A stretch of 64,000 nt of DNA from positions 62,001 to 126,000 of the forward strand of contig NZ_GG665866.1 in assembly GCF_000160115.1 (NCBI RefSeq), read 5' to 3'. This document shows positions 35,702 to 44,257 of this stretch, piece after piece. Position 1 is the stretch's first letter; the number at the start of each line of letters is the position of its first letter. Position numbers and translations under genes: made by a program. Under the pieces are notes generated by a model. That model did not search any database. It had not been told where the DNA came from and saw nothing but the letters and a program-made list of their open reading frames with translations. The DNA comes from Shuttleworthella satelles DSM 14600. GTDB lineage: Bacteria; Bacillota; Clostridia; Lachnospirales; Lachnospiraceae.

Positions 35702-36669
35702 TCAAAACCCCCTCCCCTCTCCTCCGGAGGGCTCCCTTCCATCTCTGAAGGTCAGCATCATCTCATTGGTCAGGGACAAATGATCCGGCTGTCCCTCGAT
35801 CTGCCCTCTTTCAAACCAGGCCGCTTCACTCAGTTCCTCCTCATCCATCCGGATGGCGTCATCTCCGTCCAGATCGCAGTAGAAACCGGCCAGAAGATCA
35901 TCTGCAATGCCCCAGGGCTGGGATTTATAGTAGCGGATATTCTTAACCGTAAGTCCGGTCTCCTCCATAACCTCCCGTCGAACCGTATCCTCGAAAGTCT
36001 CACCGATCTCCACAAAACCGGCTACCAGCGCATAATAGCCAATCCCCCGATTCCGGTACTTTGTCATCAGGATCCTGTCCCCATTTGTGACAGCCACGAT
36101 AACCGCGGGCATAATCTTTGGGTAAACAGGATTGCCGCAGTTAGGGCAGATCATCTCCCTCTCTCTGCTTCCCATCTCCATACGGCTTCCGCAATGACCG
36201 CAGAAACGGTTATGATCATACCAGCGTGCCAGCTGATAAGCTGTCACAGCGGCGAAATACTGGTATTTCTCTCCTCTGCCCTCCGCCCGGATCCGGTGAA
36301 GCCGCTCGTAATGATATCCATCCAAATGAAGAAAGTCATCCTGTGTCCCCTTCCCGCCGTCTGTCATTATATCCTGATCGATCTGTGTCTCCGGGAGAAT
36401 CCGATCATCTTCATGCAGGCGCCGTCTGGGGCAGGCCAGGTAGTGATCCCGGCCATCCAGGCTGAAAAGGCGAATAAAGTCCGTCTCCGGGCCAAAATCT
36501 CTGCGCCGGGGCAGAAGAATCCGGCGGGAAGGCCCTTTTCCATCGGCAGTCTCCTGCGCGAGAAGCAGCTTGTCTTCCTTAAAACAATAGATGGGACTGT
36601 CGGGGGGGCGGGACTGGTTCCCGGTATAAAAGTATTGTCAAATCGATGGGGAGCGATGTCCTGAATCAT
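35702..36669 (-). pseudogene. nudC: NADH pyrophosphatase (NudC) gene with a frameshift in a C7 tract
   Basis: The 3' part is a good NudC: zinc ribbon CGHCGSRMEM and ICPNCGN, then Nudix box AGFVEIGETFEDTVRREVME and a SQPWGIAD-like motif. NudC hydrolyses NAD(H) and removes NAD caps from RNA. The N-terminus lies upstream in another frame: MIQDIAPHRFDNTF starts at 36669. The two frames meet at seven C residues (minus strand; G7 at 36602-36608). One extra C would restore a single frame through YCFKEDKLLLAQETADGKG and FIRLFSLDGRDHYLACP. As given, translation of the full protein is broken; a start at 36367 gives a truncated enzyme. It may be a sequencing error, a true lesion, or phase variation. Confidence 0.8.
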
Positions 36670-36757
36670 AATTGTTCAACCTCAGATCTATTCATTTCCT
36701 CACATCATCCCAAAGAGCACAATTATCGTGTATTATACCACAAGAAAGGAGACCCCT

Positions 36758-37396
36758 ATGCAGACCAATCTCATCTTCGATATGGACGGCACCCTCTGGG
36801 ACTCTGCTTCCAACGTCGCCAGATCCTGGACCCATATCATCGCCAGACACCCCAATCCCGATCGGACCATGACCTCGACAGAGGATATCAAATCTGTCAT
36901 GGGCCACACCATGGAGGAGATTAACGACCTTCTCTTTCCAAAAACAGACGCATCCCTGCGCAGGCAGATCATGACAGAGTGCGCCGCCTATGAAAACGCC
37001 TATCTGGCCAGACATGGCGGCAGGCTCTACCCCCATCTGGAGGAAACCCTTCAGGAATTACGCCTGGACGGTCACCGGCTCTTTATTGTCAGCAACTGCC
37101 AGTCCGGCTATATTGAGGCCTTTCTTTCCTATTACGGCTTCGGCAAATACTTTGAGGACTTTGACTGCTTTGGCAATACCGGTTACGACAAAGATGTAAC
37201 GATGCGCCTTCTGGCGGACCGCAACGGCCTGGGCAATGACTTCTACTACATCGGCGACATCCAGGAGGACTACAATTCTACCGTCAGGGCGGGAGGCCGG
37301 TTCATCCATGCAGCCTACGGCTTCGGAAAGGTGGACGCTGATGTTCCAAGCATCCAGGCGATCTGCCAATTACCGGCGCTCCTGCGGCAGATCTAG
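36758..37396 (+). CDS. HAD-superfamily phosphatase
   Basis: A 212-residue haloacid-dehalogenase-like hydrolase: nucleophile motif FDMDGTLWDSASNV at the N-terminus, motif II IVSNCQSGYIEAF near 108, and motif IV YIGDIQEDYNS near 164. A helical cap (about 15-90) places it in subfamily I, near phosphoglycolate phosphatase/PGMB-like proteins; substrate unknown. The ATG at 36758 follows AAAGGAGACCCCT; the upstream ATG at 36728 is not supported. It converges on pyrC with only 12 bases between stops. Confidence 0.85.
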   Translation: MQTNLIFDMDGTLWDSASNVARSWTHIIARHPNPDRTMTSTEDIKSVMGHTMEEINDLLFPKTDASLRRQIMTECAAYENAYLARHGGRLYPHLEETLQELRLDGHRLFIVSNCQSGYIEAFLSYYGFGKYFEDFDCFGNTGYDKDVTMRLLADRNGLGNDFYYIGDIQEDYNSTVRAGGRFIHAAYGFGKVDADVPSIQAICQLPALLRQI

Positions 37397-37408
37397 TCCG
37401 CAGATTTC

Positions 37409-38686
37409 TCAGCCCACCAATTCTCCCCCGCAGATGGTCATCTTGACTCTGCCGGTCACCTTCCAGCCAATGAAGGGCGAATTCCTGGCCTTAGAGCGAA
37501 AATTATCCGTAATCTCCCACGTTTCATCCGGATCCAGGACAACCAGATCTGCCGGCTTTCCGACTGCAATCTGTCCTGCCTCCAGACCGTAAAGTCTGGC
37601 CGGATTGACAGTCAGGGCTCTGAGAACGGTCATCAGAGGCACGCCCCCCTCCCGCACCGCATAGGTATTGACAAGAGCGAACGCTGTCTCCAGGCCAATC
37701 ATGCCGCTGGGAGCCTGGGCAATGGGAAGCTCCTTCTCTTCCCTGGCATGAGGCGCATGATCAGTCGCAATCATATCGATGGTCCCGTCACGCAGTCCTT
37801 CAATCAGCCCCCGTCGATCTTCCTCGGTTCGCAGGGGGGGATTTACTCTCGCCAATGCCCCTCTGTCTCTGACCAGTTCTTCCGTAGCAGCCAGATGCTG
37901 AGGCGTCACTTCTCCATAGACACAGATTCCCTCTCTCTTGGCCTGGCGCAGGATATCGACGGTCACCTTCGAAGAAATATGCTGGATGTCCAGTTTGGCT
38001 CCAACCTTGCGGTTTAACATGACGTCCCTCGCCACAAGGACATACTCCGCCTCATCAGAGGCGCCTTCCAATCCAAGCTCCCTTGCGACCGGCCCGGCAT
38101 TTACTCCCTGACTCCCGATCAGAGCAGGATTCTCCTCATGCAGAGAGATGGGAACATCAAACATCTTCGCCTGGATCAACGCCTCCCTGAGCAGCTTCTC
38201 GTCCGCAATCGGGATCCCGTCATCGGTGAAGCCGACCGCGCCGGCCCCATAAAGAGCAGCGAAATCGACCAATTCCTGCCCCCGCATCCCCTTGGTCACG
38301 TTGGCCGTCTGCAGGACGTGGATGGGCAGTTTCTCCTCCCTTTCAATCAGTTCCTCCAATACCGCAACCGAATCAACCGAGGGGCTGGTATTGGCCATAC
38401 AGATCACCGTCGTGTACCCGCCGGCTGCGGCAGCCGCCGCGCCGGTCACAATATCCTCCTTATAAGTCAGACCGGGATCCCTGAAATGCACATGCACGTC
38501 GACGAAGCCCGGCGCCACAAGCTTACCCTCCAAATCAATGATTTCATCAAAATCCATATCCTCATAAAAGAGGCTTCCGACCGGAGCAATCTCAGCAATC
38601 CTGCCCTGATCATCAATGACAAGATCCCGCTCATCGTCCAATCCACTGGCCGGATCCATCAAATGTCCATATCGAAGTAACTTCAT
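37409..38686 (-). CDS. pyrC: Dihydroorotase
   Basis: A 425-residue zinc amidohydrolase of de novo pyrimidine synthesis, closing carbamoyl-aspartate to dihydroorotate. The metal site is FVDVHVHFRDPGLTYKED near 60 (HxH and Arg), with the lysine-to-histidine stretch downstream, and MIATDHAPHAREEKELP near 305 with the catalytic Asp. The length fits type I PyrC of Firmicutes. Interestingly, no other pyr genes adjoin, so it is an isolated copy here. AGAGGAGCAGAGG precedes the ATG. Confidence 0.92.
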   Translation of the reverse strand: MKLLRYGHLMDPASGLDDERDLVIDDQGRIAEIAPVGSLFYEDMDFDEIIDLEGKLVAPGFVDVHVHFRDPGLTYKEDIVTGAAAAAAGGYTTVICMANTSPSVDSVAVLEELIEREEKLPIHVLQTANVTKGMRGQELVDFAALYGAGAVGFTDDGIPIADEKLLREALIQAKMFDVPISLHEENPALIGSQGVNAGPVARELGLEGASDEAEYVLVARDVMLNRKVGAKLDIQHISSKVTVDILRQAKREGICVYGEVTPQHLAATEELVRDRGALARVNPPLRTEEDRRGLIEGLRDGTIDMIATDHAPHAREEKELPIAQAPSGMIGLETAFALVNTYAVREGGVPLMTVLRALTVNPARLYGLEAGQIAVGKPADLVVLDPDETWEITDNFRSKARNSPFIGWKVTGRVKMTICGGELVG

Positions 38687-38913
38687 CCTCTGCTCCTCTC
38701 AGACTCACTCCAGGATTTTCCGCTTCATTCCTGCAGCACCCCAGCTCCTCAAACAGCAATCCAAAACAGTAGAGTACACACCAGGAAAAGCATATTCCCT
38801 GATGAACTGATTCTATTTTACTACGGCTCGCTATGGCTGGGGGAAGAGAAAACCGAAAAACGCGCACCCCTGTTTGATGGATGGCCGTACTCTCGATCAA
38901 TTGCCTGCGCACT

Positions 38914-38942
38914 GTTTCACATTGCTTTATTTCTGCTATAAT
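38914..38942 (+). promoter_or_regulatory. Extended -10 promoter for the binding-protein unit
   Basis: TATAAT at 38937-38942 is preceded by TGC (extended -10). The -35 at 38914-38919 (GTTTCA) is weak at 17 bases. It leads into the gene starting at 38975. The stretch 38687-38913 shows nothing else I can identify. Confidence 0.55.
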
Positions 38943-38974
38943 AAAATTGCTGTTTTGCGAAAGGAGATCGTCCT

Positions 38975-39226
38975 ATGGCACAGGATAAGCAAAAAGCAAT
39001 CGAGCACGCCGGCAGAATCAACGCAAATATCCTTCGCATGATGTCTGAGGTCAATGAACTCGGAATTGAGATTGCCTATAATGGGGCCCTGGACGGTGCT
39101 CCCGACTGGATTGACCACTGCCTGGATGCCCTGGAAACCGCCAGCGATATCTTAGAGCAGAATCTGGATCTGGACAATTCTGTTGCCTTTGGTGATCTGG
39201 ATGAAGAAGGGAAGGAAAGCAAATGA
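38975..39226 (+). CDS. Small acidic helical protein of unknown function
   Basis: An 83-residue cytoplasmic protein, rich in acidic residues and predicted all-helical (KAIEHAGRINANILRMMSEV, then CLDALETASDILEQNLDL). No motif known to me is present. AAAGGAGATCGTCC precedes the ATG, and the stop overlaps the start of the next gene by four bases (39223-39226), which implies translational coupling with the ABC binding protein. Confidence 0.65.
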   Translation: MAQDKQKAIEHAGRINANILRMMSEVNELGIEIAYNGALDGAPDWIDHCLDALETASDILEQNLDLDNSVAFGDLDEEGKESK

Positions 39227-40299
39227 AAAAGAAACTACTGACATTACTCCTATCGACCGCTGTCGCTGTCACCGCCCTGACCGGCTGCGGCGCCAAAAAG
39301 GCGGATCAGGCCGCGGACCAAAAGGCAAACAGCCAGAACCAGCAGACCGATCAGAAGGCCAAACAGGATGCCTCTAAAGATGCCAAACAGTCCTCCGGCG
39401 CCATCAAGACCATCGGCAGCGGTTCCACCCGCGTCGGTTCTCTGCTTGGCCCCACCTCCATGGGTCTGGTTGACATGTTCCATAACACGGAGAACAATCA
39501 TTCCAAGGGATCCTATACCTTCACCCTGGCCTCACAACCGACCGATATTGTCTCCAAGGTAGCCTCCGGCGATTTAGATATCGCTCTGGTCCCCGCCAAT
39601 CTGGCTGCCACCCTCTACAACAAGACCAAGGGCGGCGTCAATGTCATTGACATCAACACCGGCAATGTCCTCTACTGTGTGACCGGCGACAAGTCCGTCA
39701 AGTCCATCAAAGATCTGGCCGGCAAGACCGTCTACACCACCGGCCAGGGCGCTTCTCCTGAGTATGTTCTCAAGTATCTTTTGGAGAAAAATGACGTCAG
39801 GGACGCCAAACTGGAATTCAAGTCCGAGGCCACCGAGGTTGCAGCCGTCCTGGCTCAGGATTCCAATGCCATCGCTGTTCTCCCCCAGCCTTTCGTCACG
39901 GTTGCCGAGACCAAGAATAAGTCCCTTTCAACGGCATTTTCTCTGGGCACCTCCTGGAGCCAGGTCTCTGACTCCTCCCTTGTGACCGGTGTTACCATTG
40001 TTCGAAAGGACTTCCTCAAAAATCACGCCGACGCTGTCAAGACCTTCATGGAGGAGCACTCCGCTGCTGTTGAGTCCGTCAACAATGATCCCGACTCCGC
40101 CAAGCTGGTCAGCGATTACGGAATCATTGAGAATCCCACCATCGCCGCCAATGCCATCCCCCACTGCAGCATTGAATCCGTCGTCGGCCAGGAGATGAAG
40201 ACCTCTCTCTCCGGCTATCTCAAGGTTCTCCACGACGCCAATCCCCAGTCTGTCGGCGGCAACCTGCCCGCGGATGACTTCTACTATCTGGCTTACTGA
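39223..40299 (+). CDS. NitT/TauT-type ABC substrate-binding lipoprotein
   Basis: A 358-residue lipoprotein with lipobox TALTGCGAKK (Cys near 22) and a 30-residue Gln/Lys/Asp-rich linker. The mature domain has the NMT1/SsuA-like fold: LVPANLAATLYNKTKGG, TGNVLYCVTGDKSVKSIKDL and TTGQGASPEYVLKYLL. It belongs with importers for sulfonates, nitrate or thiamine precursors; the ligand is unknown. It is followed by the fused permease-ATPase 308 bases on, with a separate promoter between. AAGGAAAGCAA precedes the ATG. Confidence 0.85.
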   Translation: MKKKLLTLLLSTAVAVTALTGCGAKKADQAADQKANSQNQQTDQKAKQDASKDAKQSSGAIKTIGSGSTRVGSLLGPTSMGLVDMFHNTENNHSKGSYTFTLASQPTDIVSKVASGDLDIALVPANLAATLYNKTKGGVNVIDINTGNVLYCVTGDKSVKSIKDLAGKTVYTTGQGASPEYVLKYLLEKNDVRDAKLEFKSEATEVAAVLAQDSNAIAVLPQPFVTVAETKNKSLSTAFSLGTSWSQVSDSSLVTGVTIVRKDFLKNHADAVKTFMEEHSAAVESVNNDPDSAKLVSDYGIIENPTIAANAIPHCSIESVVGQEMKTSLSGYLKVLHDANPQSVGGNLPADDFYYLAY

Positions 40300-40370
40300 T
40301 GCCGGCAGGCGCAGATCCGGTTCACATTCCCATATTCTGTTCCCTGGCTTCTTGCTCTTCATTCCGTCAT

Positions 40371-40448
40371 CTACAGGGACGTGAGGATCAGGGATCCCAG
40401 CATACAGATCACGGCAATTACAATGAACGCTCTTGCGGAAGTTGTCAT
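40371..40448 (-). CDS. Putative 25-residue membrane peptide
   Basis: The minus-strand frame begins with ATG at 40448 and ends at TAG (40371). GGAGGGCCTT lies directly before the start. The peptide MTTSARAFIVIAVICMLGSL continues ILTSL: one hydrophobic span with a short N-terminal head. Such tiny membrane proteins (Prli42/KdpF-like in size) are common but easily missed. Support is only the ribosome-binding site and the hydrophobic composition. Confidence 0.45.
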   Translation of the reverse strand: MTTSARAFIVIAVICMLGSLILTSL

Positions 40449-40571
40449 AAGGCCCTCCTCTCTGTAACTAGCTATGTTATAGCGGGGAGGGCTTAAATCT
40501 ACCTTAAATCGCGTCCGCTTTTTAGGGCGGCAAAGAGTTTCTTTGTACTATTTTGTACTATCATGAAGCAT

Positions 40572-40601
40572 TTGAAAAATCCGGAATTCTCATCATAAAA
40601 T
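40572..40601 (+). promoter_or_regulatory. Promoter that would give a leaderless mRNA for the fused ABC gene
   Basis: TTGAAA (40572-40577) and TAAAAT (40596-40601) are 18 bases apart. The ATG of the next gene is six bases after the -10, exactly where transcription should begin, and no ribosome-binding site is present. Confidence 0.55.
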
Positions 40602-40607
40602 AGACCC

Positions 40608-41996
40608 ATGAAAAAACATTCTATCCTACGCAAGGCAATCTATATCTTCATCTGGCTTCTCCTCTGGCAGGCGGCAAGCCTGATGATTCACAATGAGATC
40701 CTTCTGGTCGGTCCTCTTTCTGCCGGAAGGGAACTGCTTCGCCTGTCTGCAAACCCCATATTCACCAAAAGCGTCTTATTCTCTCTCCTGCGAATCGCGG
40801 GGGGAATCTTTCTCGGCAGCCTGCTGGGCCTGTCGGCCTCCTTCGCTTCCTGGCGAAGTCATCTGGTTCGAGACTTCCTCTCCCCTTTTGTCACTATGAT
40901 CAAGGCTGTGCCTGTAGCTGCCTTCGTCATTCTCCTTCTGATCTGGTTCGGAAGTGACAATATCGCCCTGGTCATCAGTCTCTTAGTGACCTTCCCTATT
41001 CTCTATATCAACAGCCTGCAGGCTCTGGATGCTCTTGATCCGCAGATGCAGGAAATGGCTGCGGCTTTTCGTCTTCCCCGCTTTAGCCGACTGCGCTACA
41101 TTCTTCTGCCCGAAAGTCTCCCCGCTCTGCTTTCCGCCTTTTCCTTAGCCATCGGCATGGGGATCAAGTCCGGCGTTGCCGCCGAAGTCATCGGCCAAAC
41201 ATCCTTCTCCCTGGGCAATGCCCTCTATCGGTCCAAGATCTACCTGGAGACCGGTCAGCTTCTGGCCTGGACCGCCGTCATCATTCTCCTCTCCTGGCTC
41301 CTGGAAAAGGGCTGGATTGCCTTGCTTCGGGCAATCATCCTACCGAAGCAAAGAAAAATGCATGCAAGTCCTTTTCCCTCATTCGTTCCCCCTTCCCGCA
41401 AGATCCCGTCCGGCGCAGTTAATCTCTATCCCCTCTGTCTGGATCATATTCGCATCGGCTATGAAGATCTGACTATCCTGGAAGATTTTTCCTATTCCTT
41501 TCTCCCGGGCAGGACCTATGTTCTGACCGGACCCTCCGGTTCCGGCAAGACCAGCCTCCTTATGGCTATATTAAAAAAAGCCGGACACGCCGGCATTGTC
41601 TTTCAGGAGAATCGTCTTGTCTTAGACTTCTCCGCAGAAGATAATCTCCGCCTGCTTGATCCCGCGCGCATCAGCCGACCGGCCGCCGCCCGTCTCCTGG
41701 CTCCTCTCTTCGACTGTGAGGATTTCCACCCGGAGATCCCCGTCTGTGATTTCTCCGGCGGCATGCAAAGACGGGTGGCGATTGCCCGAGCCTGCATCTC
41801 GGCCGCCCCTGTCCTCCTCTTCGACGAGCCCCTGACCGGGCTGGATCAGAAGAATGCGCAGAAAGCCCTGCACTATATTTCGAATATGCGATCCGGCAGA
41901 GCAGTCATTTTCACCGCCCACAGAGCAAATCTGCTGCGGGAATATTTCCCTGATCTGGTAGAGATTGCCCTGCCCGCACATGAATCTATTCCGTAA
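40608..41996 (+). CDS. ABC transporter with permease and ATPase fused in one chain
   Basis: A 462-residue protein. Residues about 1-245 are an SsuC/TauC-type permease with six helices and the EAA loop DPQMQEMAAAFRLPRFSRLR. Residues about 275-460 are an SsuB/TauB-type ATPase: Walker A LTGPSGSGKTSLLMA near 305, signature CDFSGGMQRRVAIARAC near 382, Walker B VLLFDEPLTGLDQK near 404. Importers of this class normally encode these as separate genes. The gene pairs with the binding protein upstream. No ribosome-binding site precedes the ATG; a promoter sits so close that translation may be leaderless. The ATPase part is shorter than usual (about 190 residues). Confidence 0.85.
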   Translation: MKKHSILRKAIYIFIWLLLWQAASLMIHNEILLVGPLSAGRELLRLSANPIFTKSVLFSLLRIAGGIFLGSLLGLSASFASWRSHLVRDFLSPFVTMIKAVPVAAFVILLLIWFGSDNIALVISLLVTFPILYINSLQALDALDPQMQEMAAAFRLPRFSRLRYILLPESLPALLSAFSLAIGMGIKSGVAAEVIGQTSFSLGNALYRSKIYLETGQLLAWTAVIILLSWLLEKGWIALLRAIILPKQRKMHASPFPSFVPPSRKIPSGAVNLYPLCLDHIRIGYEDLTILEDFSYSFLPGRTYVLTGPSGSGKTSLLMAILKKAGHAGIVFQENRLVLDFSAEDNLRLLDPARISRPAAARLLAPLFDCEDFHPEIPVCDFSGGMQRRVAIARACISAAPVLLFDEPLTGLDQKNAQKALHYISNMRSGRAVIFTAHRANLLREYFPDLVEIALPAHESIP

Positions 41997-42040
41997 TGGT
42001 CAAACAGATCTCCCGTATCCTCCCCTCCTGTATCTGACGA

Positions 42041-42157
42041 TCATCTCTTCCTGAGCGAAGGTTCCTCCGCTTCCTGATCCTCCTGCCTATGAATTCCCTC
42101 CCAGATCATCTTGATGCCAATATAGCCCAGAAGAAAAAGGGTCGTAACTGGTTTCAT
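42041..42157 (-). pseudogene. Short relic resembling manganese efflux pump MntP
   Basis: A 38-codon minus-strand frame reads TTLFLLGYIGIKMIWEGIHR then a charged tail, matching the helix-plus-GGKMxYEG segment in the middle of MntP. Nothing upstream or downstream continues the homology, and there is no ribosome-binding site. I read it as a leftover fragment; the match is short. Confidence 0.45.
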
Positions 42158-42235
42158 CCGCAGGATATTCTGTTATTTTTTTATCAGATGCATATGCAAA
42201 GATACACGTATATCTCATTTCATCGAGATTCCTAT

Positions 42236-42243
42236 GCTATAAT
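42236..42243 (+). promoter_or_regulatory. Extended -10 promoter of the hydrogenase gene
   Basis: TGC followed by TATAAT (42238-42243), 34 bases before the ATG. No good -35 is present at the usual distance, as is common for extended -10 promoters. Confidence 0.5.
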
Positions 42244-42276
42244 GCAGTTAGGTTTAGATTTTATGGGAGGAGACTT

Positions 42277-43749
42277 ATGGTTAAGAACGATCAGAATATC
42301 AACTCGCTCAAGCACCATATCATGGAGGAGATCGCCAGACTGGCCTGGGCCGACCAATTAACTCCGGAGAATGAGGAGAAGGTGACCTATGAGATCAGCC
42401 CCGGTCCCAAGGCCAAATACCGCTGCTGCGTCTACAAGGAGAGAGAGATTGTCCGGGAACGCATCCGCCTGGCCAAGGGCCTCTGCCCCTCTCCCAACCG
42501 CGAGAGCAACAATATCATCCAGGTCATTGACCCGGCCTGTGACGACTGCGCCATGCAGACCTATACCGTCACGGACAACTGCCGCTTCTGCCTGGGCAAG
42601 GCCTGTATCAATTCCTGTAAGTTCGGAGCGATCAGCGAGGGAGACCTGCGCATGCACATCGATCCGGCCAAGTGCAAGGAGTGCGGGCAGTGCGCTAAGA
42701 ACTGCCCTTACGAGGCCATCGTTCACCTGACCCGTCCCTGCAAGAGGGCTTGTCCGGTCGGAGCAATCACCTTCGACGAGTACGGATTCTGCAAGATCGA
42801 TGAGGAGAAATGCGTCTCCTGCGGTCACTGCATCCACTCCTGTCCCTTCGGCGCCATCGGTTCCAAGACCTATCTGGTCCAGATCATCAAGGCCATTAAG
42901 GCAGGCAAGGAAGTAATCGCCATGTGCGCCCCCGCCACCGAGGGGCAGTTCGGCGAGGAAATTACCATGGCTTCTCTTCGCAATGCCCTGAAGGAAATCG
43001 GCTTCTCCGACATGGTTGAGGTCGGTCTCGGGGGGGATATGACAGCCGCCTATGAAGCTCTGGAGTGGTCCGAAGCCCGCAAGGAGGGCCGCAAGATGAC
43101 CACCTCCTGCTGCCCGGCATTTATCCGCATGCTGCAAAAGCACTTCCCTGACCAGTATAAGGAGAATATGTCCTCGACGGTCTCTCCCATGACGGCTGTC
43201 AGCCGCTATCTCAAGGCCACCCACCCCGGTTGCGTGACGGTCTTCATCGGCCCCTGCATCGCCAAGAAAGCGGAATCCCAGGATACTTCCGTTCCCGATA
43301 CCGCCGACTGGGTCATTTCCTATGGAGAATTCCGCGCCCTGCTCCGCTCCAAGGGAGTAGAACCCAAGCCGGTTGACGACCCCTATCAGGAGGCCTCGAT
43401 CTGGGGCAAGCGCTTCGCCAGCTCCGGCGGTGTCGCCAACGCTGTTATTGAGTGCATGAAGGAGCGGGGTGAGGACACTGACGACATTAAGCTTATGCGC
43501 TGCGCCGGTGGTGACGAGTGCCGCAAGGCTCTGACCCTGCTCAAGGTGGGCAAGCTGGACGCCGATTTTGTCGAGGGGATGGTCTGCCCCGGCGGCTGTG
43601 TAGGCGGCCCCTCCAAGCACAAGACGGAGATGGAGATCAACAAGGCCCGGGCCGCCCTTTTGCATAAGGCGGACGACCGCAAGGTTTTGGAAAATCTGAA
43701 ACACTATCCCATGGACAAGTTCTCCATGCACCGGGACGGACATATGTAA
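42277..43749 (+). CDS. Monomeric [FeFe]-hydrogenase (group B-like)
   Basis: A 490-residue hydrogenase reducing protons or oxidising H2. The N-terminal half carries several cysteine clusters: CRFCLGKACINSCKFGA, the ferredoxin motif CKECGQCAKNCPYEA near 131 and CVSCGHCIHSCPFGA near 182. The H-cluster cysteines follow: L1 TTSCCPAFIRM near 276, L2 FIGPCIAKKAE near 325, L3 GMVCPGGCVGGP near 434. TSCCPAF instead of TSCCPGW and the lack of the N-terminal [2Fe-2S] domain match group B enzymes. The start has GGGAGGAGACTT upstream. HydEFG maturases are not in the window. It disposes of reducing equivalents from fermentation, probably via ferredoxin (inference). Confidence 0.9.
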   Translation: MVKNDQNINSLKHHIMEEIARLAWADQLTPENEEKVTYEISPGPKAKYRCCVYKEREIVRERIRLAKGLCPSPNRESNNIIQVIDPACDDCAMQTYTVTDNCRFCLGKACINSCKFGAISEGDLRMHIDPAKCKECGQCAKNCPYEAIVHLTRPCKRACPVGAITFDEYGFCKIDEEKCVSCGHCIHSCPFGAIGSKTYLVQIIKAIKAGKEVIAMCAPATEGQFGEEITMASLRNALKEIGFSDMVEVGLGGDMTAAYEALEWSEARKEGRKMTTSCCPAFIRMLQKHFPDQYKENMSSTVSPMTAVSRYLKATHPGCVTVFIGPCIAKKAESQDTSVPDTADWVISYGEFRALLRSKGVEPKPVDDPYQEASIWGKRFASSGGVANAVIECMKERGEDTDDIKLMRCAGGDECRKALTLLKVGKLDADFVEGMVCPGGCVGGPSKHKTEMEINKARAALLHKADDRKVLENLKHYPMDKFSMHRDGHM

Positions 43750-43861
43750 GCAAGAGAATTTATGCTGCGCAGGCATTTCATTGTCATAGGGAGGGGGAAG
43801 ATATTCAGAGTTATAGGACAAAATGTGTTGATGAAAACCCCTACAAGCCCTTGTAAATGAT

Positions 43862-43917
43862 ATGCTCCCCATATGGTAGACATTGGAAATATCCAAAATC
43901 CACCATATGAGGAGCAT
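43862..43917 (+). promoter_or_regulatory. Hairpin sequestering the transposase ribosome-binding site
   Basis: ATGCTCCCCATATGGT (43862-43877) can pair with ACCATATGAGGAGCAT (43902-43917), with one mismatch. The second arm contains GAGGAG, the ribosome-binding site of the ATG at 43922. In IS elements such stems stop translation from read-through transcripts entering from outside. Confidence 0.6.
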
Positions 43918-43921
43918 TGTC

Positions 43922-44257
43922 ATGTCGAGAAGGAAGTACACGAAAGAATTCAAGCTTAAGGTATTGAAAGAACATGAGGAGCAGGGAGTATCTTTTTGGA
44001 GATTAGGAAAGACCTATGGCATAGAGGCAAGTATCATTAGACGCTGGTGGCATGTCTTTGATGCATGGGGCGAGGAAGGCTTCTGGGGAATCATGAAACG
44101 TGAAATGTACTATGGGCGTAAGTTCAGAACGAAAGAAGAACTTCTTAAAGCAATTGAAAAATATATGACCTATTATACGGGCAAACGTGTACAGAGAAAA
44201 CTGAAAGTCATGACCCCAATGGAATACCATGAAATAAAACTGTTGGGGACAGCATGA
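43922..44257 (+). pseudogene. IS3-family transposase remnant: OrfA start fused to OrfB end
   Basis: The 111-residue frame opens MSRRKYTKEFKLKVLKEHEE with the OrfA helix-turn-helix (GVSFWRLGKTYGIEASIIRR). It then jumps at about FDAWGEEGFWGIMKREMYYG into the OrfB C-terminus (KFRTKEELLKAIEKYMTYY, RKLKVMTPMEYHE). The whole DDE catalytic core is absent, so it cannot transpose by itself. The fusion is in frame and keeps a ribosome-binding site, so a small DNA-binding protein may still be made. Confidence 0.8.

Noticed and set aside
42358-43953. A 531-codon frame antisense to the hydrogenase
   Set aside because: The plus strand shows complete iron-sulfur and H-cluster motifs; the antisense is composition-driven.
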